Source of the DNA: Desulfobacteraceae bacterium
GTDB lineage: Bacteria > Desulfobacterota > Desulfobacteria > Desulfobacterales > Desulfosarcinaceae
Direction of reading: 5' to 3'
DNA: 64,000 bases
NCBI GenBank assembly: GCA_027068085.1
Contig: JAMOUQ010000047.1
Coordinates: 1 to 64,000, forward strand
The position numbers and the translations under genes were made by a program. Shown piece after piece: positions 15,727 through 25,248 of the stretch. The number at the start of each line of letters is the position of its first letter. Position 1 is the first letter of the stretch. The notes below the pieces were generated by a model. That model saw only the letters and a list, made by a program, of their open reading frames with translations. It had not been told where the DNA came from and did not search any database.

Positions 15727-17186
15727 GGTGTCTCCTTAAGGCTTTGGTGTTGGGCCTGCAGATAGTCGCGCAACCGGCAGGCGCTTTCGTCGTGAAGTTT
15801 CAGGGCGGCAAAATCGAAATGCTGGCCCCGCAGCCGGCAATAGAGCAGTTCCCAGCAGGCCGGGGTCTTGAGAATGAGGCCGCAGTAGAAAAATTCCAGG
15901 GAGCGTACTTGCTCCTCGAAACCGGGTGGCAGGGGGCGGTCGGTGGAAATCTGCAAATGGATGGTAACCAGGCCGTCGCTGTCGAGTTCGTCGAGACTGC
16001 GGCGCAGGACGCGGAACCAGTCCCGCCCCGCAGCTTCGATGACAATCCGGGCCAGGCCCATATCTTGCCGGCGGTTCGTTGTAAACCGCGTGGCGGCGGC
16101 ATCCGGTTCGGCGGTCGCCGTGCTGAAATCGGGCCCCTCGAACACAGAAAGCAGCTTGCCGGTCATTTCCAGGTGGGGCTCCGGCAAATGGACTGTGGCC
16201 GGCTCGAGCCGGTTAGGCGCCAGCAGGGCGTACAGCAGGCTTTCACGCTGCCTGCGGCCGGTATCGATGCCTATGAACTTGGCCTGTTCATGGACCGAAA
16301 GACACAATGCCGTGGGCACGAAACCGAACAGGCCGGCCAGCCGCTGGGAGCCGGTATGGGTGGTGACCAGCTTGGAGTAGGCGGCCCGCACTTGGCTGCC
16401 GCCTTCCTTGATGAAATCGATCTGTTGACGCGCAACCCGGAGCAGGGCCCGGTTCTTGCGGTACTCCGGCCGGCTCATCAGCATGCCGGCCTCGACGATC
16501 TCCCGGCAGCGGGAATCCCGCTGATAAGCGGAGTTGACCACCACTTCACCGTCCTGATTACGGCCGATAAAGGCGATCACGTCCCCGGCCGCCAGGGCCT
16601 CCTCGAGCCGCTTGCGGTAGTAGAAGACTTCCTTGACGTAAGAGTAGCGATAGGTATGGTAGGTGAGCTTGACGATGCCGTAGGCGTCGGCCGGCCGGGC
16701 CCGATCGACCTCCAGCCGCTCCCTGGCGCAGGCACGGTGCCACTCAGGGTCGAGGGGAGCCGGTTCCGCCAGAGGTTGGAAACCGCGGAAACGCTTTTCA
16801 AACAGCACTACCCAGCCGCGGCTGCCCTCGTTGCGCAGCTGGAAAGCGTCGGTCAGGGTTTCGAGCAGAAAGAAGGGCAGGCCCTCCAGGGAAGCCTCGG
16901 GATCCAGGCTGTCGTAGACCGGCAGATTCTCCTCGTCGACCGGAATGCCCCGGTTGCGGAAGAAAAAACGCAGGCCGCTTTCGATCGGTTCGGCCTCGAT
17001 CTCGAAGGGCTCGTCCCGGTCGGGCCGCAGCGCTCCGAGAATGAAGCCGGCCGCCTCCTCGGCCGCCAATTCGAGTTCCCGGGCCTCCTTGTCATCGGCC
17101 CCGAAGAGCCGCCCGGTCTCGGCGACATAGGCGCGAATGACTCCGATGGAGCGCTGATCGTGATAGGTAAAAAGACTGCTTTTCAT
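15723..17186 (-). CDS. Fusion of degenerate GHKL (anti-sigma-type) ATPase domain and GNAT acetyltransferase-like domain
   Basis: 487 residues from ATG 17186, preceded by GGAG at -14. Residues about 1-140 resemble RsbW/SpoIIAB-type kinases (ELELAAEEAAGFIL in place of the N box, FRNRGIPVDE for the G1 box, LPFFLLETLTDAF), but the N-box Asn is missing, so ATP binding is doubtful. Residues about 155-330 look like a GNAT fold (DAYGIVKLTYHTYRYSY, MLMSRPEYRKNRALLRVARQQIDF, AYSKLVTTHTGSQRLAGLFGFVPTA). The remaining 150 residues match nothing I know. It is first in the operon with GH3 and MFS genes, coupled by ATGA. Function unknown. Confidence 0.7.
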   Translation of the reverse strand: MKSSLFTYHDQRSIGVIRAYVAETGRLFGADDKEARELELAAEEAAGFILGALRPDRDEPFEIEAEPIESGLRFFFRNRGIPVDEENLPVYDSLDPEASLEGLPFFLLETLTDAFQLRNEGSRGWVVLFEKRFRGFQPLAEPAPLDPEWHRACARERLEVDRARPADAYGIVKLTYHTYRYSYVKEVFYYRKRLEEALAAGDVIAFIGRNQDGEVVVNSAYQRDSRCREIVEAGMLMSRPEYRKNRALLRVARQQIDFIKEGGSQVRAAYSKLVTTHTGSQRLAGLFGFVPTALCLSVHEQAKFIGIDTGRRQRESLLYALLAPNRLEPATVHLPEPHLEMTGKLLSVFEGPDFSTATAEPDAAATRFTTNRRQDMGLARIVIEAAGRDWFRVLRRSLDELDSDGLVTIHLQISTDRPLPPGFEEQVRSLEFFYCGLILKTPACWELLYCRLRGQHFDFAALKLHDESACRLRDYLQAQHQSLKETP

Positions 17187-17589
17187 AATACTTTTACTCC
17201 AGTCGGCTGAGGATCTGCCGGGCAATACCGCCCATATGTCAAGCCCGTTTCCGCCGGACCGACAGCGAGTTCTTTGCCGATCTCTTAGCAATAAAACAGC
17301 ACCTATATCAAGAACCGGATCGTGGTATGCCCGGCGGCCGAAAAGCCTGTGGACGGATTCAGTCCTGAAGTTTGAAAAGAAAAAGGCATCAACTGGCCGC
17401 GCTTTCAACCATGAAATCGGCCTGCCTGCGCGACTACAAGGCAGACCTCATCGCCGAGATGTCCCGGCACCGGGTAGGCAACAAAGGCTATCGGATTCGG
17501 TATTACATCAACAGCAAGTTCTTCAACATAGCAAAGAAATAAGCAGAATCAATCGAGCGCTTCAAATATTGGACAAGTGTTTCGCTTTA
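17187..17589. other. Intergenic region between recN and the GNAT/GH3/MFS operon
   Basis: About 400 bases. It must hold the promoter of the minus-strand operon; TTGATA followed after 17 bases by CTAAGA (minus strand, about 17309-17281) is a weak candidate. A plus-strand short frame at 17411-17542 is listed separately. I see no clear terminator for recN. Confidence 0.35.
17411..17542 (+). CDS. Possible 43-residue basic small protein
   Basis: ATG 17411 to TAA 17540-17542 gives a basic, aromatic-rich peptide (MKSACLRDYKADLIAEM..., ending YYINSKFFNIAKK) with amino-acid usage more protein-like than random frames nearby. No good ribosome-binding site is visible. It lies opposite to both neighbours. 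It could be a real small protein, a decayed remnant, or chance. Confidence 0.3.
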   Translation: MKSACLRDYKADLIAEMSRHRVGNKGYRIRYYINSKFFNIAKK

Positions 17590-19296
17590 TCATGGGGTTT
17601 CCAGCATCTCGCGGGCATGGGCCAGGGTGGTGGGAGTGATTTTGCGGCCTCCGATCATGCGGGCGATCTCCTCGACCCTCTGGTCGGCAGAAAGGGCCTC
17701 GACCGAAGTGGTGGTCCGGCCCTGTTTGACTTTTTTGGTTATCCTGAAATGCCGTGATCCGAATTTGGCAATCTGGGGCAGGTGGGTGATACAAAGGGCC
17801 TGATGATGCTCGGCCAGGGATTCCAGCTTGCGGCCTACCATCTCGGCAACCTGGCCGCCGATGCCGGCATCGACTTCATCGAAGATCAGGGTTTCGACCG
17901 CCTCGTTCTTGGCCAGGATCACCTTGAGGGCCAGCACCACGCGGGACAACTCGCCTCCGGAGGCTATGGCCGCCAGGGGCTTGAGTTCTTCCCCCACGTT
18001 GGGGGCGATCATGAAAACGGCCCTGTCGCACCCGGTTTCGCTCACCGCCGCATCCCGGCAAACAAAATACTCGGGCTGGCTGGCTGCCGGAGCCGGTTTT
18101 TCGAGCAACACCCGGAATCTGGTTCCTCCCATCTCAAGATCGGCCAGTTCCGTTTCAACCCTGCGGGCCAGCCTCGTTGAAGCCTTCTGCCTGGCCTGCG
18201 AAAGTTTACGGCAGGCCTTGCACAACCGGTCGTGGACCGCGGCCAGTTCTTCTTCAACCGCGGCTATCTGCTCGTCCAGACCGGCAATCGACGCCAGTTT
18301 CCCGGCAAGGCAGCGGCCATGCTCGATCACCTTTTCAAGGCTGCCGCCGTACTTGCGCTTGAGCCGGTTGATCTGGTCCAGGCGGGCCTCAACCTCCTCC
18401 AGCCGGCCCTCGTCTGTTTCCAGTCCCCTCAGATAGGTCCGCAGCTCGGCACTCAGGTCCTCCATCCGGTAGATCGTGTCGCTAACGGTCCGGGCGAATT
18501 TTTCCAGGTCCGGATCCACACCGGCTCCGGTATTCAGTTCCTTTTCGACCTCGGCCAGCTGCTCCGTGACCGCCCCGTCGCCGTTGTAAAGCAGGTCCAG
18601 GCAACGGTGGATTCCGGAAAACAGGGTCTGGATGTTCCTGAGGCGGGCCCGCTGCTGTTCCAGGCGTTCATCCTCGCCTTGCTCGAGCCGGGCCTGCTGG
18701 ATCTCGTTTTGCTGGAATTTGAGCAGTTCCAGCTGCTCTGCCCGGCGCTGCTGGGCCTCCAGGAGCTTCTGCCGCCGCTCAACCAGCGGAAAAAGCCTGC
18801 GGTACAAATCTCCCACCTCGGCCCTGAGGGGCATCAGCCCGGCAAACTGGTCCAGGATCAGGAGGTGGTTTTCTTCCTTAAGCAGTTTCTGATGGGCATG
18901 CTGGCCGGAAATGCCGACCAGGTTCTCTGTCAGGCGGGCCATTGCCTGAACGGTGGCCAGCCTGTCGTTTATGTAGATGCGGTGGCGGTTGTTGCGGGCC
19001 ACCACCCGGCGGATCAAGAGCCAATCCTCTTGCGGCCCGCCGAGGCCGAGCCCGGCAAGTTGGCCGGCCACCGCTCCGTCCGGGGAGATCCGGAACAAGG
19101 CCTCCACTTCGGCCGTTTCACTGCCGCTGCGGATCATTTTGGAAGAAGCCCTGGCCCCCAGCAACAGGTTGACGGCATTGACGATGATCGACTTGCCGGC
19201 CCCGGTTTCACCGCTCAGGATGGTCAGCCCGGGCCCGAACCGTATCTGAAGATCGTCTATGATGGCAAAATTACGGATTGAGAGCTCTTCGAGCAT
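17590..19296 (-). CDS. recN: DNA repair protein RecN
   Basis: SMC-like ATPase acting at DNA double-strand breaks in RecA-dependent repair. 568 residues, normal length. The N-terminus MLEELSIRNFAIIDDLQIRF and Walker A GETGAGKS (about 29-36) are diagnostic. The central 150-370 region is a coiled coil broken by a hinge. The C-terminal ABC signature ASGGELSRVVLALKV, Walker B LIFDEVDAGIGG and H-loop CITHLPQIA are intact. It stands alone between the orphan membrane protein and the GNAT operon. Confidence 0.96.
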   Translation of the reverse strand: MLEELSIRNFAIIDDLQIRFGPGLTILSGETGAGKSIIVNAVNLLLGARASSKMIRSGSETAEVEALFRISPDGAVAGQLAGLGLGGPQEDWLLIRRVVARNNRHRIYINDRLATVQAMARLTENLVGISGQHAHQKLLKEENHLLILDQFAGLMPLRAEVGDLYRRLFPLVERRQKLLEAQQRRAEQLELLKFQQNEIQQARLEQGEDERLEQQRARLRNIQTLFSGIHRCLDLLYNGDGAVTEQLAEVEKELNTGAGVDPDLEKFARTVSDTIYRMEDLSAELRTYLRGLETDEGRLEEVEARLDQINRLKRKYGGSLEKVIEHGRCLAGKLASIAGLDEQIAAVEEELAAVHDRLCKACRKLSQARQKASTRLARRVETELADLEMGGTRFRVLLEKPAPAASQPEYFVCRDAAVSETGCDRAVFMIAPNVGEELKPLAAIASGGELSRVVLALKVILAKNEAVETLIFDEVDAGIGGQVAEMVGRKLESLAEHHQALCITHLPQIAKFGSRHFRITKKVKQGRTTTSVEALSADQRVEEIARMIGGRKITPTTLAHAREMLETP

Positions 19297-19477
19297 TGCT
19301 TATCCAGGTATCAGGCAAACTGCCCGCCCATGAAAAGGGTGGCTTCCAGGCGGACTCGCGCCGCGGTCACAACGGCAGGGCGGCCCGGCGAAGATGCCGG
19401 ACTGACGCAAGGCCACACCCATATAGTTCAATTTTCTGTCCCGATCAAGACTTGCCGCCTGTCCAAAGAGGATCGGG

Positions 19478-22400
19478 TCACACCCGCCCATCATCAGGAG
19501 ACTGATCACGGGCCCCCGAACGGCCGGATTCTTTGCGCCGCAGCCGCCAGTTGGGTTTGCGCCACATCCCTCCGCTTCCGAAACACTCCCAGCCCCAGGC
19601 CAGCCATTTCACCAGGGCGGCCGCCAGCCACAAAGACCAGAGCAGCATCAGGGCCTGGTATATCCAGCGCGGCAGGCTGACCACCACCGGCATGGGCATG
19701 GTGCCGGCAATCCTGTCCTGATACCATCTCAGCAGGGACGCGGTCGAACCGTTGCCGGCGATCTGCATCTGCGGCGGAACCATCAGTCCCTGTCGTATGG
19801 CCCAGTAGAGAACCGCCAGGGCCGCCAGGGTCAGGCCGACCAGGGCCAGCTGGAGCAGATCGAAGCCCAGGGCACCCCGGGAAGGACTGATTCGCTTGCG
19901 CGCCCCCAGGGCAAGCAGCCAAGCGGCCACCAGGGCCCCGGCCGGGACCGGAACCTGGACAAGACCAAGGGTAAGCAGGAGCCATTGCCCGGTTCCCAGA
20001 ATCGTCAGACCGGTCCGGGCCAGCACGAGGGCCACCAGCAGACAGGCACCCAGGTAGCTCCAGAACAGCACCGCCGGCCCCAGGCGTGGTCCGCTGAGCC
20101 ACAGGATCCAGCGGTTTGCCGGAACGTGGAAATCGATACGGGCATTGACCGCCTCCCGGCCCAGGTTCACCGCCGGCCCCCGCCAGATCATCTTCCACCG
20201 GTGAGGCTGGTGCCAGACAAGGCGCGCCGTCTGGCGGCCCGGGTCGAGGGGGATCAAGACCAGTCTTCCGTCCTGGGCAAGGGGCTGCGTTTTCCCGTCT
20301 TTTTCCAGCAACTGGAGGGAAGCGTCCGGAGGCAATTCCAGGCTGTACTGACCCCCCTTGCTGGAACGGAGGGTCAGGTTCATCTCAGCCTCCAGAAAGC
20401 GGCTGGAAGGCCTCAGTCGCATTCCCGCCCGGTCGATGGTCACCGTCTGCCCCGGCAGGGCCTTGGGCCGGGACACATGGATCGTCACCTTTTCACCGGG
20501 CCAGGGTTTCCACAGGGGCCGCCAGATCTGGCTTGCATCCTGATGCTGGACAGGTGTCAGGCCTTCGAAGCGGCAGTGCCAGACGGGACTTGCGTCAAGA
20601 AGCCAGGTCTCGGTCCAGGGCACCGACACGGGCGCCTTCAGTTCCAGCCTGGCGGACTTGGCAAGGGTCGAGGAAAAAACCGCCCTGCGCCGGGCAGCTC
20701 CCATCCGGATCACGGCCGCCCCGTCTTCGACGGCCACCCCTTCGGTGGTCACAGACTCTCCGGCAAGCAGCGGCACTTTCAGCACCACAGGCTGGCCGGG
20801 TGGCGTCAGACGCTCCACAGAAGTCCTGACTTTCCAGCTCAGGCCCAGCCGGAGATGCCTTGTGACGGAGAAAAACGGGATCAGGCCGGCCTGTTCGTTT
20901 TTCTTCCCGGCGGCGGACTCATTTTTCCCGATCCGGTACAGAATCAGAACGCCGGCCGCCTTTCCCCCGGGCTGCAGGCCTTCGATCTTCCAGCCTGGCG
21001 CGGCGACCGTTGTGAGATGGGGCTTGAGGGGCAGGGCCAATCTGATGGTATCAAGCCCTCCCACATCGGCCAGCAGGGCGATGGTATGGCGGCCCGGAGG
21101 AATCACGGCCCACAGGCGGCCCCTATCGTCACATCCCAGGGCCTCCAGCTGCGCTCCGTCGGCCAGAACCTGCTGCGGCAGCCACTGGCTGCGGCCGGCC
21201 GGAAGGGGGACGGCAGTCCTGACAGCAGCGTGCATCTGAAGCAGGATCTGGAGATTCCGGTCGCGCAGGGTGATGTCCATCCGGGACAGATCGGCACACC
21301 GGGGCAGACAATCGGGCGGCACCAGAAGCCTTTTTTCAAACTCCTCGAGCAGATGCTGCGGCGGAAATCCGCCTGCCGGGCCGGACAGGTCTGCTTCAGC
21401 CGCCCTGGCGGCGTGCGGCAAGAATATCATCATCAGGGCGACCGCAGCCAGGGCCGTTTCCTTGCCGAACCTGATACGGGTCGCCTCAGGCTTTAGCACA
21501 CCCCAGATCAGCAATGCCAGGCAGGCCACCCGGATAAGAGCCAGCACCAGATTGAGAGCGGGCGACAACAGGTAGAGATGCAAGACCTGCTTGCTGGTGA
21601 CAGGACCATTCCACTTCAGGGCCATGGTCTGCCATTTCCAGTCGGGCAGGCCCGGCCCGGTCTGGATCAGGGCATCGGGATCGTATTCGTCCAGCAGGGA
21701 GCCGGCATTTTCCTGTTCCAGGGCCTGCTTGGCGTATCCGGCCTTGCTCTTGACCATTGCGGCCGGACGGGCCATCAAGGCGTCGCTGGCAACCCTGGCC
21801 GCAGGCAGCGACTTTGAGCGCATAAAACCACCGCTTACGGCCGGACGGGCCAGCTGGGGAAAGAAACCGGTTCTCAGCTGACCTGCGGTGAACAAGACGC
21901 TCTGGACTGCAAGCACGCAGACAGCTCCGGCTATCCAGACCTTGGCCAGCCGGTTCAAAAATCCCGGTCCGGTCTTCCGCTTCAACGCCATGGCAGCCAG
22001 CAGATGAAGCCACACCAGCCTGGGAGCCTGCGGTTCGTGATAGACAAGGATCATCGTCACCAGGGCCAGGACACCCCAGGCGGGGCCGCATACCTTGAAA
22101 ACCGCCAGGGCCACTATCAGGACGATGAAAAATGCCAGCAGGTTCCAGCGGTTTAGCCAGGTGGGCGGAGGATCGTCCACCCCGGAAGCGGCCGCCAGGC
22201 GCCAGCCCGGCGGCAGGTGAAGCCTTCCTGTCACACGGTTGAAGTCATGATCCCACCAGACTACCGCCTGGCGTGACAGCCGTCCTTCCAGGCGGGCATC
22301 GGCCTCCAGTTCCAGCCGGCCCTGACGCAACTCCACTCCGGCCTTGCCTTCGGGACCATGGGCGGTTATGAGCCGGTCCTTGCCTCCTACGGCCACCCGG

Positions 22401-23566
22401 CCCAGCCTGGCCGGAGGATTCATGGCCAGGAACCACTGCTTGCTCAGGCGGCCTTCGATCCTGTCGTGCACGGTAAAACCCCGGCCGTCAAAATCCAGCC
22501 ACCAGTCCCGCTCCAGCCGCAGCCGGTCCGGAACAAGGTCGGAAGCCCCTCTTCTCAGCTGCTTGAATACCAGGGCGCTGTCCCTGGTGATCAGGTAGGC
22601 CGGAAAACGCTGCCAGTTTGAAGGCAGCCGGGTCTGGGACGGTTCCACCGGAGCCGCGCCCTCCACCTTTACCAAACGCAGATCGCGATGAGCTTCAAAA
22701 GCCCATATTTCGTCACCATAGGGCAGCCCCGGCGGCGCCAGCCTGTCAACCGGTCCGGGCATGCGCGCCTCTATCCTGATCCGCCAGCTGCCGGGCCGCA
22801 GCTGGACCTCGATGCCGCCGGCCTCGTTCAAACGGGCCGGCAAAACACTCTTTATGGCCATGGGGATGGCGCGGTCGGGCAGGACCGGTTCCAAAAGCAC
22901 CTTGCGGGGCGGGCCGGAAACATCCAGAAGGAAAAGCGTGACCACCCGCATGGGGATGGTATCTCTTACCAGCCGGACGATGTGAACCTGCATGCCGGCC
23001 GGCCCCGTTTGCCCGGCGGGCTCTTTTTTCTTGATCCACAGGTTCTGCCGGTGATCGATCACCGGACGGCTGACCACCTGGCCGTCAAGCACGAGTTTCA
23101 CCAGACCCAGCTGGGGCGGGACCTTTATCATTTCAGGTATCTGATCCCAGTCGAACCGGCCCGTAACCCGGTATGAGCCGGCTTCCAGGTAGAGGGCCGG
23201 AAAGCCGTTTCGCTCCAGAACCGGTTCGGTCTTGCCGTTTACCTGGACTCCTTCCGGCCAGAGGTACTTTGCGCCCGGCAGCCGGACCCATCCGGGAGCA
23301 AAGAGGCGCCACTGCTGATCGAACCTTGCCCCCCGGCGGTCGGCAATCAGGGTCAGCCTGGAAGGCCACCGGCAGCGGGTCACGGACCCGCCGTCGAAAT
23401 CGCGGGGACAGAGCAGGTCCTGTTTGTCGTAAAGAACCCACCGGCGCCACCGGTCAAGCTCGGGAGGAGCGCCGGGGTCCCGGGCCGCCCATACGAGAGA
23501 CTGCATCATAATCGATGTCGCCAGCAATGAGATCAACAGGAATGGCCGGCACTTGAGGAATTTCAT
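19478..23566 (-). CDS. Very large multi-domain membrane protein of unknown function
   Basis: 1362 residues. Signal peptide at 1-27 (cleavage near SLVWAA). About 450 residues of predicted beta-rich periplasmic sequence follow, with many Trp, Pro and Arg and sugar-binding-like wording (FDWDQIP, LRPGSWRIRIEAR). A membrane block at about 475-530 and 560-580, another at about 670-730, a second large periplasmic region at about 740-1170, and three or four C-terminal spans (about 1175-1330) end in a basic cytoplasmic tail. I recognise no catalytic motif. It is not obviously in an operon: 181 bases separate it from recN and 151 from the FAH gene. Similar large proteins of unknown role occur in other Desulfobacterota, as far as I recall. 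Confidence 0.8.
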   Translation of the reverse strand: MKFLKCRPFLLISLLATSIMMQSLVWAARDPGAPPELDRWRRWVLYDKQDLLCPRDFDGGSVTRCRWPSRLTLIADRRGARFDQQWRLFAPGWVRLPGAKYLWPEGVQVNGKTEPVLERNGFPALYLEAGSYRVTGRFDWDQIPEMIKVPPQLGLVKLVLDGQVVSRPVIDHRQNLWIKKKEPAGQTGPAGMQVHIVRLVRDTIPMRVVTLFLLDVSGPPRKVLLEPVLPDRAIPMAIKSVLPARLNEAGGIEVQLRPGSWRIRIEARMPGPVDRLAPPGLPYGDEIWAFEAHRDLRLVKVEGAAPVEPSQTRLPSNWQRFPAYLITRDSALVFKQLRRGASDLVPDRLRLERDWWLDFDGRGFTVHDRIEGRLSKQWFLAMNPPARLGRVAVGGKDRLITAHGPEGKAGVELRQGRLELEADARLEGRLSRQAVVWWDHDFNRVTGRLHLPPGWRLAAASGVDDPPPTWLNRWNLLAFFIVLIVALAVFKVCGPAWGVLALVTMILVYHEPQAPRLVWLHLLAAMALKRKTGPGFLNRLAKVWIAGAVCVLAVQSVLFTAGQLRTGFFPQLARPAVSGGFMRSKSLPAARVASDALMARPAAMVKSKAGYAKQALEQENAGSLLDEYDPDALIQTGPGLPDWKWQTMALKWNGPVTSKQVLHLYLLSPALNLVLALIRVACLALLIWGVLKPEATRIRFGKETALAAVALMMIFLPHAARAAEADLSGPAGGFPPQHLLEEFEKRLLVPPDCLPRCADLSRMDITLRDRNLQILLQMHAAVRTAVPLPAGRSQWLPQQVLADGAQLEALGCDDRGRLWAVIPPGRHTIALLADVGGLDTIRLALPLKPHLTTVAAPGWKIEGLQPGGKAAGVLILYRIGKNESAAGKKNEQAGLIPFFSVTRHLRLGLSWKVRTSVERLTPPGQPVVLKVPLLAGESVTTEGVAVEDGAAVIRMGAARRRAVFSSTLAKSARLELKAPVSVPWTETWLLDASPVWHCRFEGLTPVQHQDASQIWRPLWKPWPGEKVTIHVSRPKALPGQTVTIDRAGMRLRPSSRFLEAEMNLTLRSSKGGQYSLELPPDASLQLLEKDGKTQPLAQDGRLVLIPLDPGRQTARLVWHQPHRWKMIWRGPAVNLGREAVNARIDFHVPANRWILWLSGPRLGPAVLFWSYLGACLLVALVLARTGLTILGTGQWLLLTLGLVQVPVPAGALVAAWLLALGARKRISPSRGALGFDLLQLALVGLTLAALAVLYWAIRQGLMVPPQMQIAGNGSTASLLRWYQDRIAGTMPMPVVVSLPRWIYQALMLLWSLWLAAALVKWLAWGWECFGSGGMWRKPNWRLRRKESGRSGARDQSPDDGRV

Positions 23567-23717
23567 GTTTAGTGGCCTCGCGAGAATTTACAGGCTGTTT
23601 TCATTGCTTGGGTCTGCCGGAACATCGGTTTTTCACGATCTGACTGCCCGTCCCCCAAGGCCGGGAAAAGCCATCGCCTACAGGATGGCCCATTTGCCCC
23701 GGCCCCGATTTTCCGGG

Positions 23718-24554
23718 CTAGCCGGTCACGAAACGGTTGCGGATGGTTCCCACCGATTCTATGCTGCACTCCACCACGTCGCCCGGTGCGAGTGTTACGG
23801 GCGGATCGCGGAAAATTCCCACCCCGGCCGGCGTACCGGTGGAAATGATATCCCCCGGCCAAAGGGTGATGTCCCGGCTGATATCCTCGATTATCTCCGG
23901 AACGGAAAAGATCATATCGGCCGTATTGCCGTCCTGCATCAAGACTCCGTTGACCCTGGCGGTGAGGCGCAGGTTTCGTATGTCCTGAATCTCGTCGGCT
24001 GTAACCAGGGCCGGCCCCATGGGAGCAAAGGTGTCGAAAGACTTGCCGCGGAACCACTGGCTGTGGCCGAACTGGGCCTGGCGGGCCGAAACGTCGTTCA
24101 TCACCATGTATCCGGCCACATGTTCCATGGCACTGTGACGGTCTATGCCCTTGCCGGCCTTTGCAATGACGACCGCCAGCTCCACCTCCCAATCGACCTG
24201 GCCAGAGCTTTCAGGCAGCAGCACATCGTCAAACGGCCCGTTGACCGTGTTGGGGGTTTTGCAAAAAAGCAGCGGCTGTTCCGGCAGATCGAAGCCGCCT
24301 TCATCGGCGTGGGCTGCAAAATTCTTCCCCAGGCAGATAATCTTGGCCGGCCGGAGAACCGGAGCGCCCAACCGGCCGCTGAACGGTTCGGCCGGGGCAT
24401 CAAAATCCTTCAGCTTCTCCGGCCAGCCCTGTCTGAAAAATTCGGGCCCGATATCAGGTATGGAGGGAAAATGCCTTCTGAGATCGATGATTCCTTCCGG
24501 GCGTTGCAAACCGGGCCGTTCCGCTCCCGGAGGTCCGAAACTGATCAAACGCAT
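23718..24554 (-). CDS. Fumarylacetoacetate hydrolase (FAH) family protein
   Basis: 278 residues. FAH-fold enzymes hydrolyse or decarboxylate beta-diketo and oxo-acids with a divalent metal. The typical blocks are present: KIICLGKNFAAHADEGG (about 71-87), PLLFCKTPNTVNGP, the metal-binding WEVELAVVIAKAGKGI (Glu of ExE pair, about 123-138), GYMVMNDVSARQAQ, KSFDTFAPMGPALV and LWPGDIISTGTPAGVG. GGGAG-type ribosome site seven bases before the ATG. Substrate not predictable; 5-oxo-2-oxo acids such as acylpyruvates are common for this subgroup. Confidence 0.9.
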   Translation of the reverse strand: MRLISFGPPGAERPGLQRPEGIIDLRRHFPSIPDIGPEFFRQGWPEKLKDFDAPAEPFSGRLGAPVLRPAKIICLGKNFAAHADEGGFDLPEQPLLFCKTPNTVNGPFDDVLLPESSGQVDWEVELAVVIAKAGKGIDRHSAMEHVAGYMVMNDVSARQAQFGHSQWFRGKSFDTFAPMGPALVTADEIQDIRNLRLTARVNGVLMQDGNTADMIFSVPEIIEDISRDITLWPGDIISTGTPAGVGIFRDPPVTLAPGDVVECSIESVGTIRNRFVTG

Positions 24555-24590
24555 AACCGTACTCCCAATGCGGCGAGACCTGTTGGCTGT

Positions 24591-24956
24591 TCAGCGGCCG
24601 GGAACAATTATCCGCGACTGCTCCCCGCCCTGGGCCTGCTGCTGGCGGCGCAACTGCTCCACCTGGCGGATAACCTCATCCAGGGCCTGGCGCATGGCGT
24701 CGGGAAAAGCGGCGTAAGCCTCCTGCAGTGATTCGGCCTGGAGGCGGGCCTGGATCGGCAGGGGGCCTTCGGGCGACATCAGCTGGGTATGGCCGATGAA
24801 AATCTGGCTGCGGCTGTCGTCATCACTGCCATCGGGCAGGATGGGAATGAGCCGGCGGATGGAGGCGGCCTTGAGATCGGTAATCGATTCCTCCCGGTAG
24901 AGGTTGCCGGTATCGACGGAAAAATCGAAAAGTTCGTCTTGAGATGGTGTTGTCAT
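24591..24956 (-). CDS. Small uncharacterised cytoplasmic protein
   Basis: 121 residues from ATG 24956 (AAAGGA six bases upstream; the ATG five codons earlier overlaps that site). No signal or membrane segment. The centre (DLKAASIRRLIPILPDGSDDDSR, IFIGHTQLMSPEGPLPIQARL) is conserved-looking, followed by an acidic-basic helical stretch and a Gln-rich tail ending in IIVPGR. I do not recognise a domain of known function. It lies 36 bases upstream of the FAH gene on the same strand and may be co-transcribed. Confidence 0.7.
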   Translation of the reverse strand: MTTPSQDELFDFSVDTGNLYREESITDLKAASIRRLIPILPDGSDDDSRSQIFIGHTQLMSPEGPLPIQARLQAESLQEAYAAFPDAMRQALDEVIRQVEQLRRQQQAQGGEQSRIIVPGR

Positions 24957-25248
24957 CAATGATCCTTTCATAAAATAGTTGAAGAGTTGTTGCCATGGTT
25001 ACCCAATCCATGGGAAACTGCAAGGCGAGATTGTGACTGACCGGTTCAATGGTACCCGGCCCGGTATGCTTTGAGCTAAACGTAAAGCCTGCCGGTTGTC
25101 AATCCCTGTTTGGCCTGGCCCTTGTCCGGCCGGCCCCGGGCAAACAGGCGGCCGGCCACCGGGGCTTTTTTTTCCGCTCCGGAATTTGCCCGCTCGTCCG
25201 GAGCGGATCGGATCCGGTAATCGGCTCCGCATTCTGAACAGGAGTACC

